64,000 nucleotides of DNA from Schaedlerella arabinosiphila (GTDB taxonomy: Bacteria > Bacillota > Clostridia > Lachnospirales > Lachnospiraceae). Position 1 is the stretch's first letter. Every line of letters starts with the position of its first letter. Below, in pieces: positions 16,739 through 25,537 of the stretch. The notes under the pieces are model-generated. The model saw only the letters and a list, made by a program, of their open reading frames with translations, had not been told where the DNA came from and ran no database searches. The stretch is taken from NCBI RefSeq assembly GCF_003885045.1, contig NZ_RHJS01000002.1, positions 2,480,001 to 2,544,000 of the forward strand, given 5' to 3'. The translations under genes and the position numbers were made by a program.

Positions 16739-17683
16739 TTATGCCAACACAGGCATTCTCTTTTCAATGATAGCCTTGACTTCTTCCACGCTTTTCTTTG
16801 TTGCCAATGCTATCTGATCAATCGTAAAATTATTCTCATACATATTGATAATTACACCCATTATGGCATTGTCTGTTGCCTTTTCTTTAATTCCCTGCGA
16901 CAGGTTGCACATAGCGCTCACATCCTCTCTTATTTTTTCGTCTACATGAATACTGTACTCTGTTTCCATAATCCCTAATTTTTCATCAACGGATAACTCC
17001 ATTGACAAAATCGTACTCAGCAGACGGTGCAGCTCATACTTCTCATCATGCTCCGGAGGTTCATTTGATATGCCTATCAAAACAATATTTAGCAGGTCAA
17101 GCCCACCTTTCCACGGATAGGAACCGAGCAGATCGTCTTTTGCAAGATGCACATAAGCCATGCTGCTTTCGTCCATGCCCAAACATACCCAAATGCTGAA
17201 TACCCGCCTGATGTCATTATAATTTGTCTTTACAAAATCCCGTTCCTTCTGCGAGGAAACAAGACGGCTCACATAGAAAACTGCCCTGTTCAAGATGTGG
17301 TAGCCTGTCGGTTCATCCTTCTGTGCCTCCACATTCACGATAACCTGCGAGATACCATCTTTCATCCGCACATAAAAAATAATGTCAAACCTTACAAGTC
17401 CCTCATTAATCTCCGCATTTTCTGTATTCATCCCGACAATGCGCTGCCCATTTTCTTCTTTTTCCAAATTGGTCAGCCCCGGCTCTACCGGAACCATGCT
17501 GATAAATGGTTCCCCTTCAATATAGGATACCACATCTTTCGGGTTCATTCCCCGGAACTCATCAACCGTCTTTACCAGGATATGCGCCAGAATGATTTTA
17601 TTTCCCAACAGGCGTTTTGCCTTATCATCATATTGGGCGTCCTGATCTGTTGCGCTGACCGCATTTTTTATTTCCGTATCCAT
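16739..17683 (-). CDS. Rpn-family PD-(D/E)xK nuclease, second copy
   Basis: 314 residues from MDTEIKNAVS, behind AAAGGAGG; an upstream in-frame start would add a hydrophobic run that is probably untranslated. The core strands are clear: GLVRFDIIFYVRM then QVIVNVEAQKDEP, the D and E-x-Q-K residues of the PD-(D/E)xK fold. HILNRAVFYVSRLVSSQ follows. The C-terminal tail has MCNLSQGIKEKATDN and a helix-turn-helix-like end (IALATKKSVEEVKAIIEK). Predicted DNA nuclease promoting recombination or acting in defence. It is monocistronic with its own terminator. Confidence 0.85.
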   Translation of the reverse strand: MDTEIKNAVSATDQDAQYDDKAKRLLGNKIILAHILVKTVDEFRGMNPKDVVSYIEGEPFISMVPVEPGLTNLEKEENGQRIVGMNTENAEINEGLVRFDIIFYVRMKDGISQVIVNVEAQKDEPTGYHILNRAVFYVSRLVSSQKERDFVKTNYNDIRRVFSIWVCLGMDESSMAYVHLAKDDLLGSYPWKGGLDLLNIVLIGISNEPPEHDEKYELHRLLSTILSMELSVDEKLGIMETEYSIHVDEKIREDVSAMCNLSQGIKEKATDNAIMGVIINMYENNFTIDQIALATKKSVEEVKAIIEKRMPVLA

Positions 17684-17833
17684 CAGCCATAAACCTCCTT
17701 TTATTATGATAGGAAACGCAAAAGCCATTCCCAAAAGGTATATGACCTCACTGCCATTATACCACATGTCATATATTTGCTCAATTAAAAACACATACTC
17801 TATCTTATAATGCTACATTTCGTATTCGCCAGG

Positions 17834-18271
17834 TTATTGACTATATCCATCTTCTCTAAGCCGAATGGATTCACCTGTCAGCTCATAATACTGTGCGATC
17901 AGCCGCAGAGATTCTTCATCCATCTGGTACTCCCTGGATATTTCCTCCAGGCTCTTCCCTTCCACACAATAATGCTGGTATACGAATCCTGCCGTCTCGC
18001 ATGCCTGTGAAAGCAGGATACCGAAGAACTTTTTCATAAGCTCCACATATTCTGAAAGATCCGGTTCTAAATCCCTGTCTGTTTCATTTATAATTCTTGA
18101 TAACTCTGTTTTACTGATATCTTCCGCGTTGCCATACACATTTACATTCATAAATTCCAAAAACATTGACCGCCTGTCTTTTGGCATTTTCGCATAAAGC
18201 CAGATCATCCCGACTAACTCTGCCGGTAAATCCACTGATAATGGCGGTAACTGTATATATTTTTCTTTCAT
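17834..18271 (-). CDS. Hypothetical protein with sigma-like C-terminal helices
   Basis: 145 residues behind AGGAAGTGGATATAG. The C-terminal part, VEGKSLEEISREYQMDEESLRLIAQ (about 108-132), looks like a sigma-70 region 4-type helix-turn-helix: 'SLEEISREYQMDEESLR'. The N-terminal half is helical and acidic. It may be a small DNA-binding regulator. It is divergent from the XRE gene at 18398, which shares the intergenic region. Confidence 0.6.
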   Translation of the reverse strand: MKEKYIQLPPLSVDLPAELVGMIWLYAKMPKDRRSMFLEFMNVNVYGNAEDISKTELSRIINETDRDLEPDLSEYVELMKKFFGILLSQACETAGFVYQHYCVEGKSLEEISREYQMDEESLRLIAQYYELTGESIRLREDGYSQ

Positions 18272-18397
18272 CTATATCCACTTCCTATCTTGTCTCTGTT
18301 TTACTTTATCTTACTATATTGCCGGATTTTTCGGCAATGTTTGAAACCATGAAATTTCCCTATAATATTACCAAAAGAAAGAACGGATGTGATTCAT

Positions 18398-18598
18398 ATG
18401 ATAAGCTATGCGCCTCTTTGGGAGACATTGAAAACAAAGGGCATTACCCAGTACCAGCTGATTCATGAATACAATTTCAGCACAGGCACTTTAGACGCCC
18501 TAAGAAAGAACCGAAGTATCACCTTAAATACATTGCATGATATCTGTAAAATTCTGGACTGCGAAATCGCAGATGTCGTAATCTTTACGAAGGACTAA
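18398..18598 (+). CDS. Small XRE-family regulator
   Basis: 66 residues from MISYAPLWETL; the ATG 3 codons upstream is poorly placed. The HTH core is KGITQYQLIHEYNFSTGTLDA, followed by the typical C-terminal LNTLHDICKILDCEIADVV. Proteins of this type (YozG-like) are compact repressors. It is divergent from the preceding minus-strand gene. Confidence 0.9.
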   Translation: MISYAPLWETLKTKGITQYQLIHEYNFSTGTLDALRKNRSITLNTLHDICKILDCEIADVVIFTKD

Positions 18599-18672
18599 AC
18601 GGACAGCCGCAAAGAGCTTTCCGTTCAGTCTTTCATCTTTTTATCTGAATCTCACGAATCAAAACTTTCACT

Positions 18673-19200
18673 TCAAAAAATTGCTGCTCTTACACATTGT
18701 TTATAATTCTCTATCTCATCCCCCGTAGCTCCGGAAAGCCTCATATTCACGGTTTCCTGCCCCGTTACGCTCTGGTACCTGATCCTGTAAAAATAAACGC
18801 TGTTCAAAATGGCCCTGTCAAGATGCAGGAACCTGGTCTCACAGTCCTGGATACAAGAGTAGTTGATCCTTGTATCAGACAGATCAAACCTTCCAAACCG
18901 GTCCCCGGAAAAGACCGTTCCATGAATCCATGCACCTGCTGCTTTCAGGGATTCTATCTGAAGCGAATCAAATATGCAGTCCGTAATCACGCACCCGCTC
19001 AGATCCAGTTGTTTCAATACCATCCCCCGGATCCTGCACTCATATAACCTTGACTGCTGAATCGAAAAATTCTTCGGAAGCTGTTCCAGTTTGATCCCGC
19101 ATAGAACCACCTGGTTAAGACATCCCTCCGGGAATCCTCTCTGCTGGTATTTCTCATAGGTGGTCTGTCCAATCCACCGCATCTTTTCTTGTGGAAGCAT
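18673..19200 (-). CDS. Pentapeptide-repeat-like protein
   Basis: 175 residues behind AAGGAGGGAGTGTAAAGTT. The middle shows a five-residue rhythm with leucine or phenylalanine at the centre: LKQLDLSGCVITDCIFDSLQ, FGRFDLSDTRINYS, FLHLDRAILNSVYF. This suggests a short right-handed beta-helix of pentapeptide type. Such folds mediate protein binding. It is followed upstream by the RecD2 helicase gene in the same direction, 80 bases away, and may be co-transcribed. The specific role is unknown. Confidence 0.6.
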   Translation of the reverse strand: MLPQEKMRWIGQTTYEKYQQRGFPEGCLNQVVLCGIKLEQLPKNFSIQQSRLYECRIRGMVLKQLDLSGCVITDCIFDSLQIESLKAAGAWIHGTVFSGDRFGRFDLSDTRINYSCIQDCETRFLHLDRAILNSVYFYRIRYQSVTGQETVNMRLSGATGDEIENYKQCVRAAIF

Positions 19201-19282
19201 AACTTTACACTCCCTCCTTCCTACTTGCTTTTATTCCTTCCCCTCCACACAGACTGTATGAAAGGAAAGGATTGAATCTCAT

Positions 19283-21511
19283 CTACGCGGATTTTTCATA
19301 ATACTCCTGCATAGACTTATAGACCTGTCTGAGCCGCAATGCAAAATTGGTATTCCGCTTCGCCATTCTGTTATTGTGGATCGCCTTTGCTACCGCCTGT
19401 TTGCTCCCCACCAGGATCACCTGTTTTGTCGCCCTGGTAATCCCTGTATACAGGATATTCCTTTGGAGCATGCGCCAAAAGCACGCCAGCACGGGCATGA
19501 TTACAACCGGGCACTCATTTCCCTGGCTTTTATGCACGCTCATGGCATAACCGTGTGTCAGGGGCCAGTAATCGTCATCCGGAAATCTTACAATCCGGTC
19601 ATCACCAAAATCTACCTCCATGACCATCTTGCCATCCTTCTTATAAATCCCCAGGACTTCCCCTAAATCTCCGTTGGAAACCTCATCTACATTTTTTGTC
19701 TGCATCACGATATCCCCTACGCGGAAGAGCTTCTTGCCATTTTTAATCTCCGTCCTGCCCCTCCGTTTTGGGTTCACCACCCCGCGCAGCCTTTCATTCA
19801 GGGCATCCGAGCCTGCAGCCGTATCTTTCCTGAGCGGGGAAAGCACCATGATATCCTCCGTACGCTTCCCATGCTCCCTCCAGTATGTTTCATAGATTTT
19901 CTGGATGATCCGGGCAGCATCCTCCGGATCGGAAGCCGCACGGAACTGAAAATCGCTATCATAGCGCAGACTTGTCCGGTTCTGGTTGATGCGCCTTGCA
20001 TTCTCAACAATCGTACTCCCTTCCTCCTGCCGGAAACAGGCATCTAAAACCGTCACCGGGATAACTTCGGATTCTATCATTTCCTTAAATACATTCCCAG
20101 GCCCCACGCTTCCAAGCTGGTCCTGATCCCCGATCATAATCAGGGTCGCCCCACGCTTGATACAATAGAAAAACTTATACGCAAGGTACATGTCGCACAT
20201 ACCGAACTCATCTGCGATGATCAGGTCATCCGGGAGTTTCTCCGTCTGGTTCCACGCTTCTTCCCCATCCACGCCTGTCATGCCGACTGCTTTCTGGATG
20301 GTCATTGCCGGATAGCCTGTCTTCTCATACATACGCCGTCTCGCCCTTCCTGTAGGGGCGCACAGCAGAATCATGGCATCCGGATCAAGCATTTCCTGCA
20401 GCCTTAAAATGATCCGGATGAGGGTAGTCTTTCCGGTTCCCGGACCGCCTGTAATGATAGACACCGGATACTCGAATGCCTGGAATACTGCCTGTTCCTG
20501 CATCCTGTCAAGGGTAATCCCTTCCTCCTTCACAATCTGACTCAACATCTTCCGGATATCCCGTTTCTCCCTTTCCTGAAACATCAGGCGGACCAGTTCT
20601 CCCGCCGCTCCTACTTCCGCGTCAAACCCGGACCTATTATAAATACCGCCTCCGTTTCCAACCAGGGACTTGTCCTTCCGGATCATGTCATTCCCGGCAT
20701 TTTTAATCGCCGAGTCCGAGATACCGGATGTCCGGGAATTTTTCTTATGATCTAAGAGATCCCTTGCCTGCTCCACAATTTCCTCACTGGTCAAAAACAG
20801 ATGCCCTTCCTCTTCCGCTTTCTTAAGTACCTGGGAGATCGCCGCCTTAATGCGCAGCGGATTGTCCGGCCGGAAATTCTTTGCTTTCATGGCAATCGGG
20901 TCAACTGTCAGGAAACCGAACCCCCTGACCTCACAGAGCCGGAAGGGGTCCTCGCGGATGATGTGGTAGGCACTCTCCCCGAAATGCTCCTGTATCTTTT
21001 CCAGCTTATTTGCTGTCACTCCAAAAGGTGCCAGATAGACCATCAGCTCCCGTAAAGCGGTGCTTTTCCGGTACCCATTTAATATTTCTTCCAGCTTTGT
21101 CTCCGAAATTCCGGGAATATCCAAAAGCTTTTCCGGTGTTTTATCCAGCACATACAAAGTACGCTTCCCAAACCGTTCCACAATGCGGTGCGCCGTTACC
21201 GGTCCGATCCCTTTGATCATGCTGGAGGACAGATACGCTTCAATGCCGGCCTCTGTTTCCGGGATATCGACATGGAAATAAGAAACATCCAGCTGAAACC
21301 CGTATTTGCTCTTTTTCCAGGTGCCGTCCAGCTTCATCTCCAGGTTTTCACCCACCGGCAGTTCCATGCCATAAGCGGTAAAAAGCCCCGGAGATTCCGT
21401 ATTCTGACGGCCGACCTCCCGGGGCAGCTCTTCCTTAGTGCGGTAGGAAGCTACAGTATACCCATTTGCCGGATTATAATAGGTTCTTTCTACGAACTTG
21501 CAATGTATCAT
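19283..21511 (-). CDS. recD2: RecD2-type ATP-dependent DNA helicase
   Basis: 742 residues from MIHCKFVERTYY (AAGGAGTGCTTCAG upstream); the start overlaps the stop of the preceding gene by 4 bases. Layout: N-terminal OB-like part, tandem helix-hairpin-helix around 95-145 (IKGIGPVTAHRI, LLDIPGISETKLEEI), Walker A GGPGTGKTT near 355, Walker B LIIADEF near 424, and a C-terminal UvrD_C_2 block YAMSVHKSQGNECPV near 668. RecD2 is a 5'-3' helicase acting without RecBC. The operon with ssb suggests replication or repair of the element's DNA. Confidence 0.93.
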   Translation of the reverse strand: MIHCKFVERTYYNPANGYTVASYRTKEELPREVGRQNTESPGLFTAYGMELPVGENLEMKLDGTWKKSKYGFQLDVSYFHVDIPETEAGIEAYLSSSMIKGIGPVTAHRIVERFGKRTLYVLDKTPEKLLDIPGISETKLEEILNGYRKSTALRELMVYLAPFGVTANKLEKIQEHFGESAYHIIREDPFRLCEVRGFGFLTVDPIAMKAKNFRPDNPLRIKAAISQVLKKAEEEGHLFLTSEEIVEQARDLLDHKKNSRTSGISDSAIKNAGNDMIRKDKSLVGNGGGIYNRSGFDAEVGAAGELVRLMFQEREKRDIRKMLSQIVKEEGITLDRMQEQAVFQAFEYPVSIITGGPGTGKTTLIRIILRLQEMLDPDAMILLCAPTGRARRRMYEKTGYPAMTIQKAVGMTGVDGEEAWNQTEKLPDDLIIADEFGMCDMYLAYKFFYCIKRGATLIMIGDQDQLGSVGPGNVFKEMIESEVIPVTVLDACFRQEEGSTIVENARRINQNRTSLRYDSDFQFRAASDPEDAARIIQKIYETYWREHGKRTEDIMVLSPLRKDTAAGSDALNERLRGVVNPKRRGRTEIKNGKKLFRVGDIVMQTKNVDEVSNGDLGEVLGIYKKDGKMVMEVDFGDDRIVRFPDDDYWPLTHGYAMSVHKSQGNECPVVIMPVLACFWRMLQRNILYTGITRATKQVILVGSKQAVAKAIHNNRMAKRNTNFALRLRQVYKSMQEYYEKSA

Positions 21512-22167
21512 CTGAAGCACTCCTTCCCCCATGAAAGCCACAGGTATTTTCCTCTTAGCGATGCATGGATATGATCCTTTTTAAGCCTTGGCATGAGGCT
21601 TTTCATTTCCCTGCATGGATAAGAGCGCAATACACCGATCCTGCGGTAGCCGTTTTCTGCACGAACCGAGCAAATCCCCTCCGGGCTGATGGAAAACTTA
21701 CGGATTCCTTCTCTTTCAAGCTTTCCCATCAGCCGGAAGAGCCGCTCCTTCCCTTCTAATTCATACCAGATCAGCGCAAAACAGGAAGCGTCGCTCATCT
21801 CCTTCCTGTTCTTCAGCTGCCGTCTTAGCGATTCCTCTCCCGTTTCCCAGTGCCTTTCCCATGCAGGAGCCGTCTTCTCCTTCTCTGCCCCTGTTGAAGC
21901 CTTACATCCTGATACGGTTTCCTCGGAATATACACCTGCATCCTTTGTATTTTGATATCTTTGACTCCCTTTTTGCTCATTCGGTTTCTCCCTTCGCAGT
22001 ATTTTGACGGCAATTCCCACTATCAGAAAGGGAATCGCCACATAAAACGCCTGAAAAATGATTGCAAGAAAAAACGGCCATAAAAAGGGAGCCAGCATCA
22101 TGCCGAACACTCCCAGTAAAATAAGAATCTGCCTATATCTCACAATCCATTCTCTTACAGCCTCCAT
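21508..22167 (-). CDS. Membrane protein between ssb and recD2
   Basis: 219 residues from MEAVREWIVRYRQ, chosen for AGAGGAGGCTGTTT; a longer frame would overlap ssb. Two hydrophobic segments (about 14-32 and 36-56, with FLWPFFLAIIFQAFYVAIPFL) form an N-terminal membrane hairpin. A charged linker follows, then a soluble C-terminal domain with FALIWYELEGKERLFRLM and SPEGICSVRAENGYRRIGV. Family not recognised. Its 4-base overlap with recD2 implies coupled translation. Confidence 0.7.
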   Translation of the reverse strand: MEAVREWIVRYRQILILLGVFGMMLAPFLWPFFLAIIFQAFYVAIPFLIVGIAVKILRREKPNEQKGSQRYQNTKDAGVYSEETVSGCKASTGAEKEKTAPAWERHWETGEESLRRQLKNRKEMSDASCFALIWYELEGKERLFRLMGKLEREGIRKFSISPEGICSVRAENGYRRIGVLRSYPCREMKSLMPRLKKDHIHASLRGKYLWLSWGKECFR

Positions 22168-22216
22168 AAACAGCCTCCTCTTTTCCTTTTGGGGGAATTC
22201 TCCCCCTTGGAATCCT

Positions 22217-22792
22217 TTAGTCAAAATAGCCATCCTCCATGCCTTCAAACTCTTCGTCTACATTCCGGCCTCGTGAGGATCTGCTGTTTCCGGAACCGCT
22301 GTTCTGATAACCACCTCTGGAAGATCCGGAACTCCTGCCGGAACCGCTTCTTGACGAACCGGAATTTCTGGATCCGCTCCTGCTTCCGGAAGAACTTCCT
22401 CTTCCTCCGGAAGAATTTCTCCGGTTTCCAGAGTTCCGGTTTCTGCCGCCTCCGTCTTCGTCATCATCCCGCCCCGCATTCTTGCTTTCCGCAAATTCAA
22501 TCTCATTCAACTTAAGGCAGACGCCATACACCTTGTCCCCGTCCTTACTGGTATAATTGTTGTTCTCCATCCGACCGTTCACGACAACCTTGATTCCCTG
22601 GTACAAATACTTTTCTGCAAATTCTGCCAGCCGTCCAAACGCCGCACATGGAAAATAGTCCGTATCGTCACTGAACTTCCGGTCTACGGCAAGGCGGAAA
22701 TTCGCAATCGCCATCTCATCGCCCTTGCCATTTTCAACATAATTGATCTGTGGATCCCGGACCAGACGTCCCATCATAATTGTATTGTTCAT
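22217..22792 (-). CDS. ssb: Single-stranded DNA-binding protein
   Basis: 191 residues behind CAGGAGGAGAATGT. The N-terminal OB fold is standard: NNTIMMGRLVRDPQ, AIANFRLAVDRKF, FPCAAFGRLAEFAEKYL, GIKVVVNGRMENNNYTSKDG. The C-terminal half is a long Ser/Gly/Arg/Asn linker with GSS and RSG units. The tip EEFEGMEDGYFD is acidic and aromatic, in place of the usual DDDIPF, and probably still recruits repair partners. It is the first gene after leader B and probably binds transfer and replication intermediates. Confidence 0.93.
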   Translation of the reverse strand: MNNTIMMGRLVRDPQINYVENGKGDEMAIANFRLAVDRKFSDDTDYFPCAAFGRLAEFAEKYLYQGIKVVVNGRMENNNYTSKDGDKVYGVCLKLNEIEFAESKNAGRDDDEDGGGRNRNSGNRRNSSGGRGSSSGSRSGSRNSGSSRSGSGRSSGSSRGGYQNSGSGNSRSSRGRNVDEEFEGMEDGYFD

Positions 22793-22863
22793 ACATTCTC
22801 CTCCTGATGATCTGCACAGCTTTAAAATCTGACGCTTAGCGTCTCTTTCCGTAGCTGTGGCCT

Positions 22864-22897
22864 AAAAAAAGCATTTAGAAATCTCCTTCCTAAATGC
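22864..22897 (-). terminator. Second leader terminator upstream of ssb
   Basis: Minus strand: GCATTTAG, loop, CTAAATGC, then seven T. It ends about 70 bases before the ssb start, so it attenuates the ssb-recD2 transcript. Confidence 0.75.
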
Positions 22898-23086
22898 AGC
22901 CCCACTGACTCCTGATTCATCTTCAGCCTGTTTCTCTTTATTCGTTTCCTCCTTCCTTTCCTCATAAATGACAAAACACCTCCTTCTTTGCTTTTCCAGC
23001 ACAGGCTGCTCTTTGTATCCGTCCATCTTTCTGGAAATTCTCACAGGGCAGAAGGCTTTCCCAAACACGCCAAGCCTTAAAACAAC

Positions 23087-23191
23087 AAAAAAGCACCCAG
23101 AATATGCCATTCTAAATGCTTTCCCTCTTGATTCCCTGTGAAAGACAGGAATCCCCTGATTCCTTATCGTTTTCTTTCGGTACATTCCGAA
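23087..23191 (-). promoter_or_regulatory. Leader element, copy B, with alternative hairpins and first terminator
   Basis: Minus strand order: TTTCGGAATGTACCGAAA (hairpin 1, 23174-23191), GAAAAC, then GGAATCAGGGGATTCC, which overlaps GATTCCTGTCTTTCACAGGG (pairing with GGGAATC). These two stems share GGATTCC and so exclude each other. A terminator follows: GCATTTAGAAT / ATTCTGGGTGC and six T (23087-23119). This is riboswitch- or attenuator-like, related in plan to copies A and C. The 22.9-23.1 kb stretch between the two terminators has no gene I trust. Confidence 0.5.
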
Positions 23192-23244
23192 ACTAAAATA
23201 CGCTATCCACCCTCCAGATGAATACAAATACAAATTTCATTTTC

Positions 23245-23273
23245 ATATTAGCACAATATATAGTATTCGTCAA
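23245..23273 (-). promoter_or_regulatory. Sigma-A promoter and operator of the ssb-recD2 operon
   Basis: Minus strand: -35 TTGACG (23268-23273), 17-base spacer, -10 TAATAT (23245-23250). The spacer contains ACTATATATTGTGC (23251-23264), the same box as in the promoters at 16.0 and 54.35 kb. Confidence 0.75.
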
Positions 23274-23319
23274 TTATTCTTTTCATATATCTTGTATTAA
23301 TGTTGTTGTAAACGCCTAT

Positions 23320-23375
23320 TATGAACTATTTTGTAAGACAGCGCCGGCCGGCACTGCCTTACAAAGTAATTCATA
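23320..23375 (-). terminator. Long inverted repeat after the atypical response-regulator gene
   Basis: About 26 bases per arm with few mismatches, centred on GCCGGCCGGC, from TATGAACTA to TAATTCATA. It lies just past the stop at 23410, between that gene and the ssb promoter. There is no clear T-run, so it may be a terminator or an insulating hairpin. Confidence 0.5.
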
Positions 23376-23409
23376 GCAAGCTGCAACGAAACCTATGAAA
23401 CTTCAACCA

Positions 23410-24153
23410 TTATTTTCGGGTACAGCAGCATCCGAACCGGTAACCGATGCCATATACATTCTGGATGTAAAAAGGATGTTTCCTGTCTGTTTCCAGTTTC
23501 CGGCGGATACGGTGGATATGTGCCATGATACTCTCATCATCAAACAGATACTCGCTGTGCCAGACCGCTTCATATAATTCCTTATATGTAACGACTCTCC
23601 CGTTCTGTACGGCAAGATACTGCACAAGGTCAAATTCTATGTGAGTCAGCAAAATCTCCTTCCCCTGGCGGAAGACCTGCCTTCTGTCCGGGATAATCTG
23701 AAGCTCCCCATACGTCCATACTTCAGGTCGCTCCTTGATACGCTGCTGCAGCCGGATCAGGGCAGTTGCTTCTGCCGCAATCTCCTCTGCAGACTGGATA
23801 CTGATAAGGTATCCGTCCGCTCCGCTCCTAATTGCATGTACCATCTCTTCTTTTCTTATCTTTTCTGTTCTGGCATCGGATATCAACAGAATCGGTACGC
23901 TTAACTTACTCCGTATTTTATGGAGCAGTTCCGCACTCTTTTCCGTAAAACGCAGCATTTCTATCATGCACAGTACAACATTTTCATCCATAGCTGCTGT
24001 ACTATTTTCGTTTTCTCTGATTCTATGATACAAAATATCATATTGTCCAGCCAGAGAAATGCAAATCTCTTCGTACAATTCTCGGCGATATGATAGAAAT
24101 AATATTTTCTGGGTCACAGTAATATTTTCTTCACTCATTCCATTTGAGTTCAT
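23410..24153 (-). CDS. OmpR-type regulator with degenerate receiver domain
   Basis: 247 residues behind AGAGGAGGTACTAA. The C-terminal winged helix is intact (about 140-240: EILLTHIEFDLVQYLAVQNG, SIMAHIHRIRRKLE, VYGIGYRFG). The N-terminal domain has the length of a receiver, but the phospho-acceptor region reads VVLCMIEML and lacks the normal Asp, so phosphorylation is unlikely. No histidine kinase is adjacent. It is probably a phosphorylation-independent regulator of the element. Related in its DNA-binding half to the protein at 25.8-26.2 kb. Confidence 0.85.
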   Translation of the reverse strand: MNSNGMSEENITVTQKILFLSYRRELYEEICISLAGQYDILYHRIRENENSTAAMDENVVLCMIEMLRFTEKSAELLHKIRSKLSVPILLISDARTEKIRKEEMVHAIRSGADGYLISIQSAEEIAAEATALIRLQQRIKERPEVWTYGELQIIPDRRQVFRQGKEILLTHIEFDLVQYLAVQNGRVVTYKELYEAVWHSEYLFDDESIMAHIHRIRRKLETDRKHPFYIQNVYGIGYRFGCCCTRK

Positions 24154-24320
24154 TTAGTACCTCCTCTAATCTGAGTTTTATATCCATAAAATCAGTTCAG
24201 ATTAGGGAGGCGCCCGGATATTCCCTGCATATTTACTAAAATAAGAAAAGCATCCCGGTATCTCTTTTCTACACCTGGCTGCTTTTCCATCTGACAATGT
24301 TATTCCATATTCTTTATGGC

Positions 24321-24544
24321 GTATTACACCATATTCAAAGCGGTATTTTACCGCATAAGAGTCTATAATTTTTTTAACTGTTTACCCAAAGCTTTCAGAA
24401 TTCCTCTAAAATCCAACAACTAGAAGACACGCCTTTCCAATGTTTTTCTTTTGTTGTATTTATCTATTCATAGAAATCCGCTGTAATACACCGTTTTTAT
24501 TATGGTGTATTACTATTTTCACTTTTCAAATCTGGTGTAATACA
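24321..24544 (+). promoter_or_regulatory. Four operator boxes GTAATACACC around the XRE promoter
   Basis: Boxes at 24321-24330 (GTATTACACC), 24483-24492 (GTAATACACC), 24504-24513 (GGTGTATTAC) and 24533-24542 (GGTGTAATAC). They alternate in orientation, the last just upstream of the ribosome site at 24557. They are the likely binding sites of the XRE protein encoded next and account for most of the 420-base gap 24154-24572, in which I see no gene. Confidence 0.65.
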
Positions 24545-24572
24545 CTAGATTTCATGGAGGTGATTACAATAC

Positions 24573-24920
24573 ATGATCTTTGCAAACAACAGACTGGGGA
24601 AATTTATCAGAAATGGACGGCTGGATTTGGAACTGACACAGGAACAGCTTGCGGAAAAATTAAACTGCAACCTGTCCTATTTAGGCAATGTGGAACGCGG
24701 GAAGAATATACCAAGCTTAAAGCTGTTCTGCCGGATTATGCAGATCTTAAATCTTTCTGCAAATGAGTTCATCCACCCAAATCGGCATGAAGAAAACAGT
24801 ACCTATCTCCAGCTGATCCGCTTACTGCCACAATGCACGCCAAAAGAACTGAATATTCTTTTGGAAAATACCCGGACATTATTGGAGAACAGAGAAGAAA
24901 AGCCCACGAATCCATTATAG
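24573..24920 (+). CDS. XRE-family regulator with C-terminal helical domain
   Basis: 115 residues behind GGAGGTGATTACAATAC. HTH: FIRNGRLDLELTQEQLAEKL then NCNLSYLGNVERGKNIPSL. The C-terminal 45 residues are helical (YLQLIRLLPQCTPKELNILLE) and probably dimerise. It is preceded by four copies of a 10-base operator, so autoregulation is likely. Divergent from the atypical response-regulator gene. Confidence 0.9.
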   Translation: MIFANNRLGKFIRNGRLDLELTQEQLAEKLNCNLSYLGNVERGKNIPSLKLFCRIMQILNLSANEFIHPNRHEENSTYLQLIRLLPQCTPKELNILLENTRTLLENREEKPTNPL

Positions 24921-24960
24921 ACAACGATTCTTGAGCTTCTCTGTATTTTTGCTTGAGTTT

Positions 24961-25007
24961 TCTTAAGAAAAGTGATTCCGGTAAGGTAATGGAGTCACTT
25001 TCTTAAC
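24961..25007 (+). terminator. Hairpin between the convergent XRE and 115-aa genes
   Basis: TTAAGAAAAGTGATTCC pairs with GGAGTCACTTTCTTAA (24963-24979 with 24991-25006), giving a bidirectional terminator for the converging genes. Confidence 0.6.
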
Positions 25008-25350
25008 ATGATGACTGTATCAGTGTTTTTAGCAGAGTTTCCAACTCCTGTTTCGGTTTTAGGATACCAGCGCCGCACAAGGTCAGCATACAGTCAACCA
25101 TGCCCTGAAGATATGCCTGCTGGCATTCTTCAGAAGAATAAGATTCTAATGCTTCTACATAGTCCTGAATTTTTTCCTGCTCCGCCTGCTGGATATTTAC
25201 CATGCTCTGCTGATATATGGCATATTTATCTTCGAGGATTTGTTTTGCCTCCTGAAATTCCTTTGTATCCACGATACTCTCCCGGTCAACATCTTCGCAC
25301 CTCAATCGCTCCAGAAATTGTCTTACTTTGTCCCATACCAGTTTTTCCAT
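25003..25350 (-). CDS. DUF6809-like small helical protein
   Basis: 115 residues from MEKLVWDKVRQFLE, with AAAGGAGAAGATC upstream. Helical with long amphipathic segments: EFQEAKQILEDKYAIYQQSM, EKIQDYVEALESYSS, then QAYLQGMVDCMLTLCGAG near the end. The last motif, YLQGMxDCxxLL, is what I remember from small DUF6809-type Lachnospiraceae proteins, a weak assignment. Divergent from the XRE gene at 25538, with which it shares operator repeats. Confidence 0.6.
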   Translation of the reverse strand: MEKLVWDKVRQFLERLRCEDVDRESIVDTKEFQEAKQILEDKYAIYQQSMVNIQQAEQEKIQDYVEALESYSSEECQQAYLQGMVDCMLTLCGAGILKPKQELETLLKTLIQSSC

Positions 25351-25448
25351 GATCTTCTCCTTTCTTTTGCCGTAGAATGAAACTTTCCTACTTAGTAGAT
25401 ATAGTTTCTGCATTTTCATCCTGCTACTATACAAAAACTTTGGATAAC

Positions 25449-25517
25449 TTCATCTTTAGAAGTATATTATCATTTCAATCCGGTACAATCAATCATAAAT
25501 CTTTCATCTTTAGAAGT
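25449..25517 (+). promoter_or_regulatory. Direct-repeat operator TTCATCTTTAGAAGT
   Basis: Two exact copies of TTCATCTTTAGAAGT (25449-25463 and 25503-25517), 54 bases apart. Each contains a short inverted core, CTTTAGAAG. The second lies just upstream of the XRE start at 25538. Likely the binding site of that repressor, controlling both divergent genes. Confidence 0.65.
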
Positions 25518-25537
25518 TTTTATGTGGGGATAAGAAC

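Noticed and set aside
22862..23233. Open frame of 123 codons upstream of ssb
   Set aside because: It runs through two terminators and the alternative hairpins of leader B and begins in the promoter-proximal leader without a ribosome site. The base order is explained by RNA structure.
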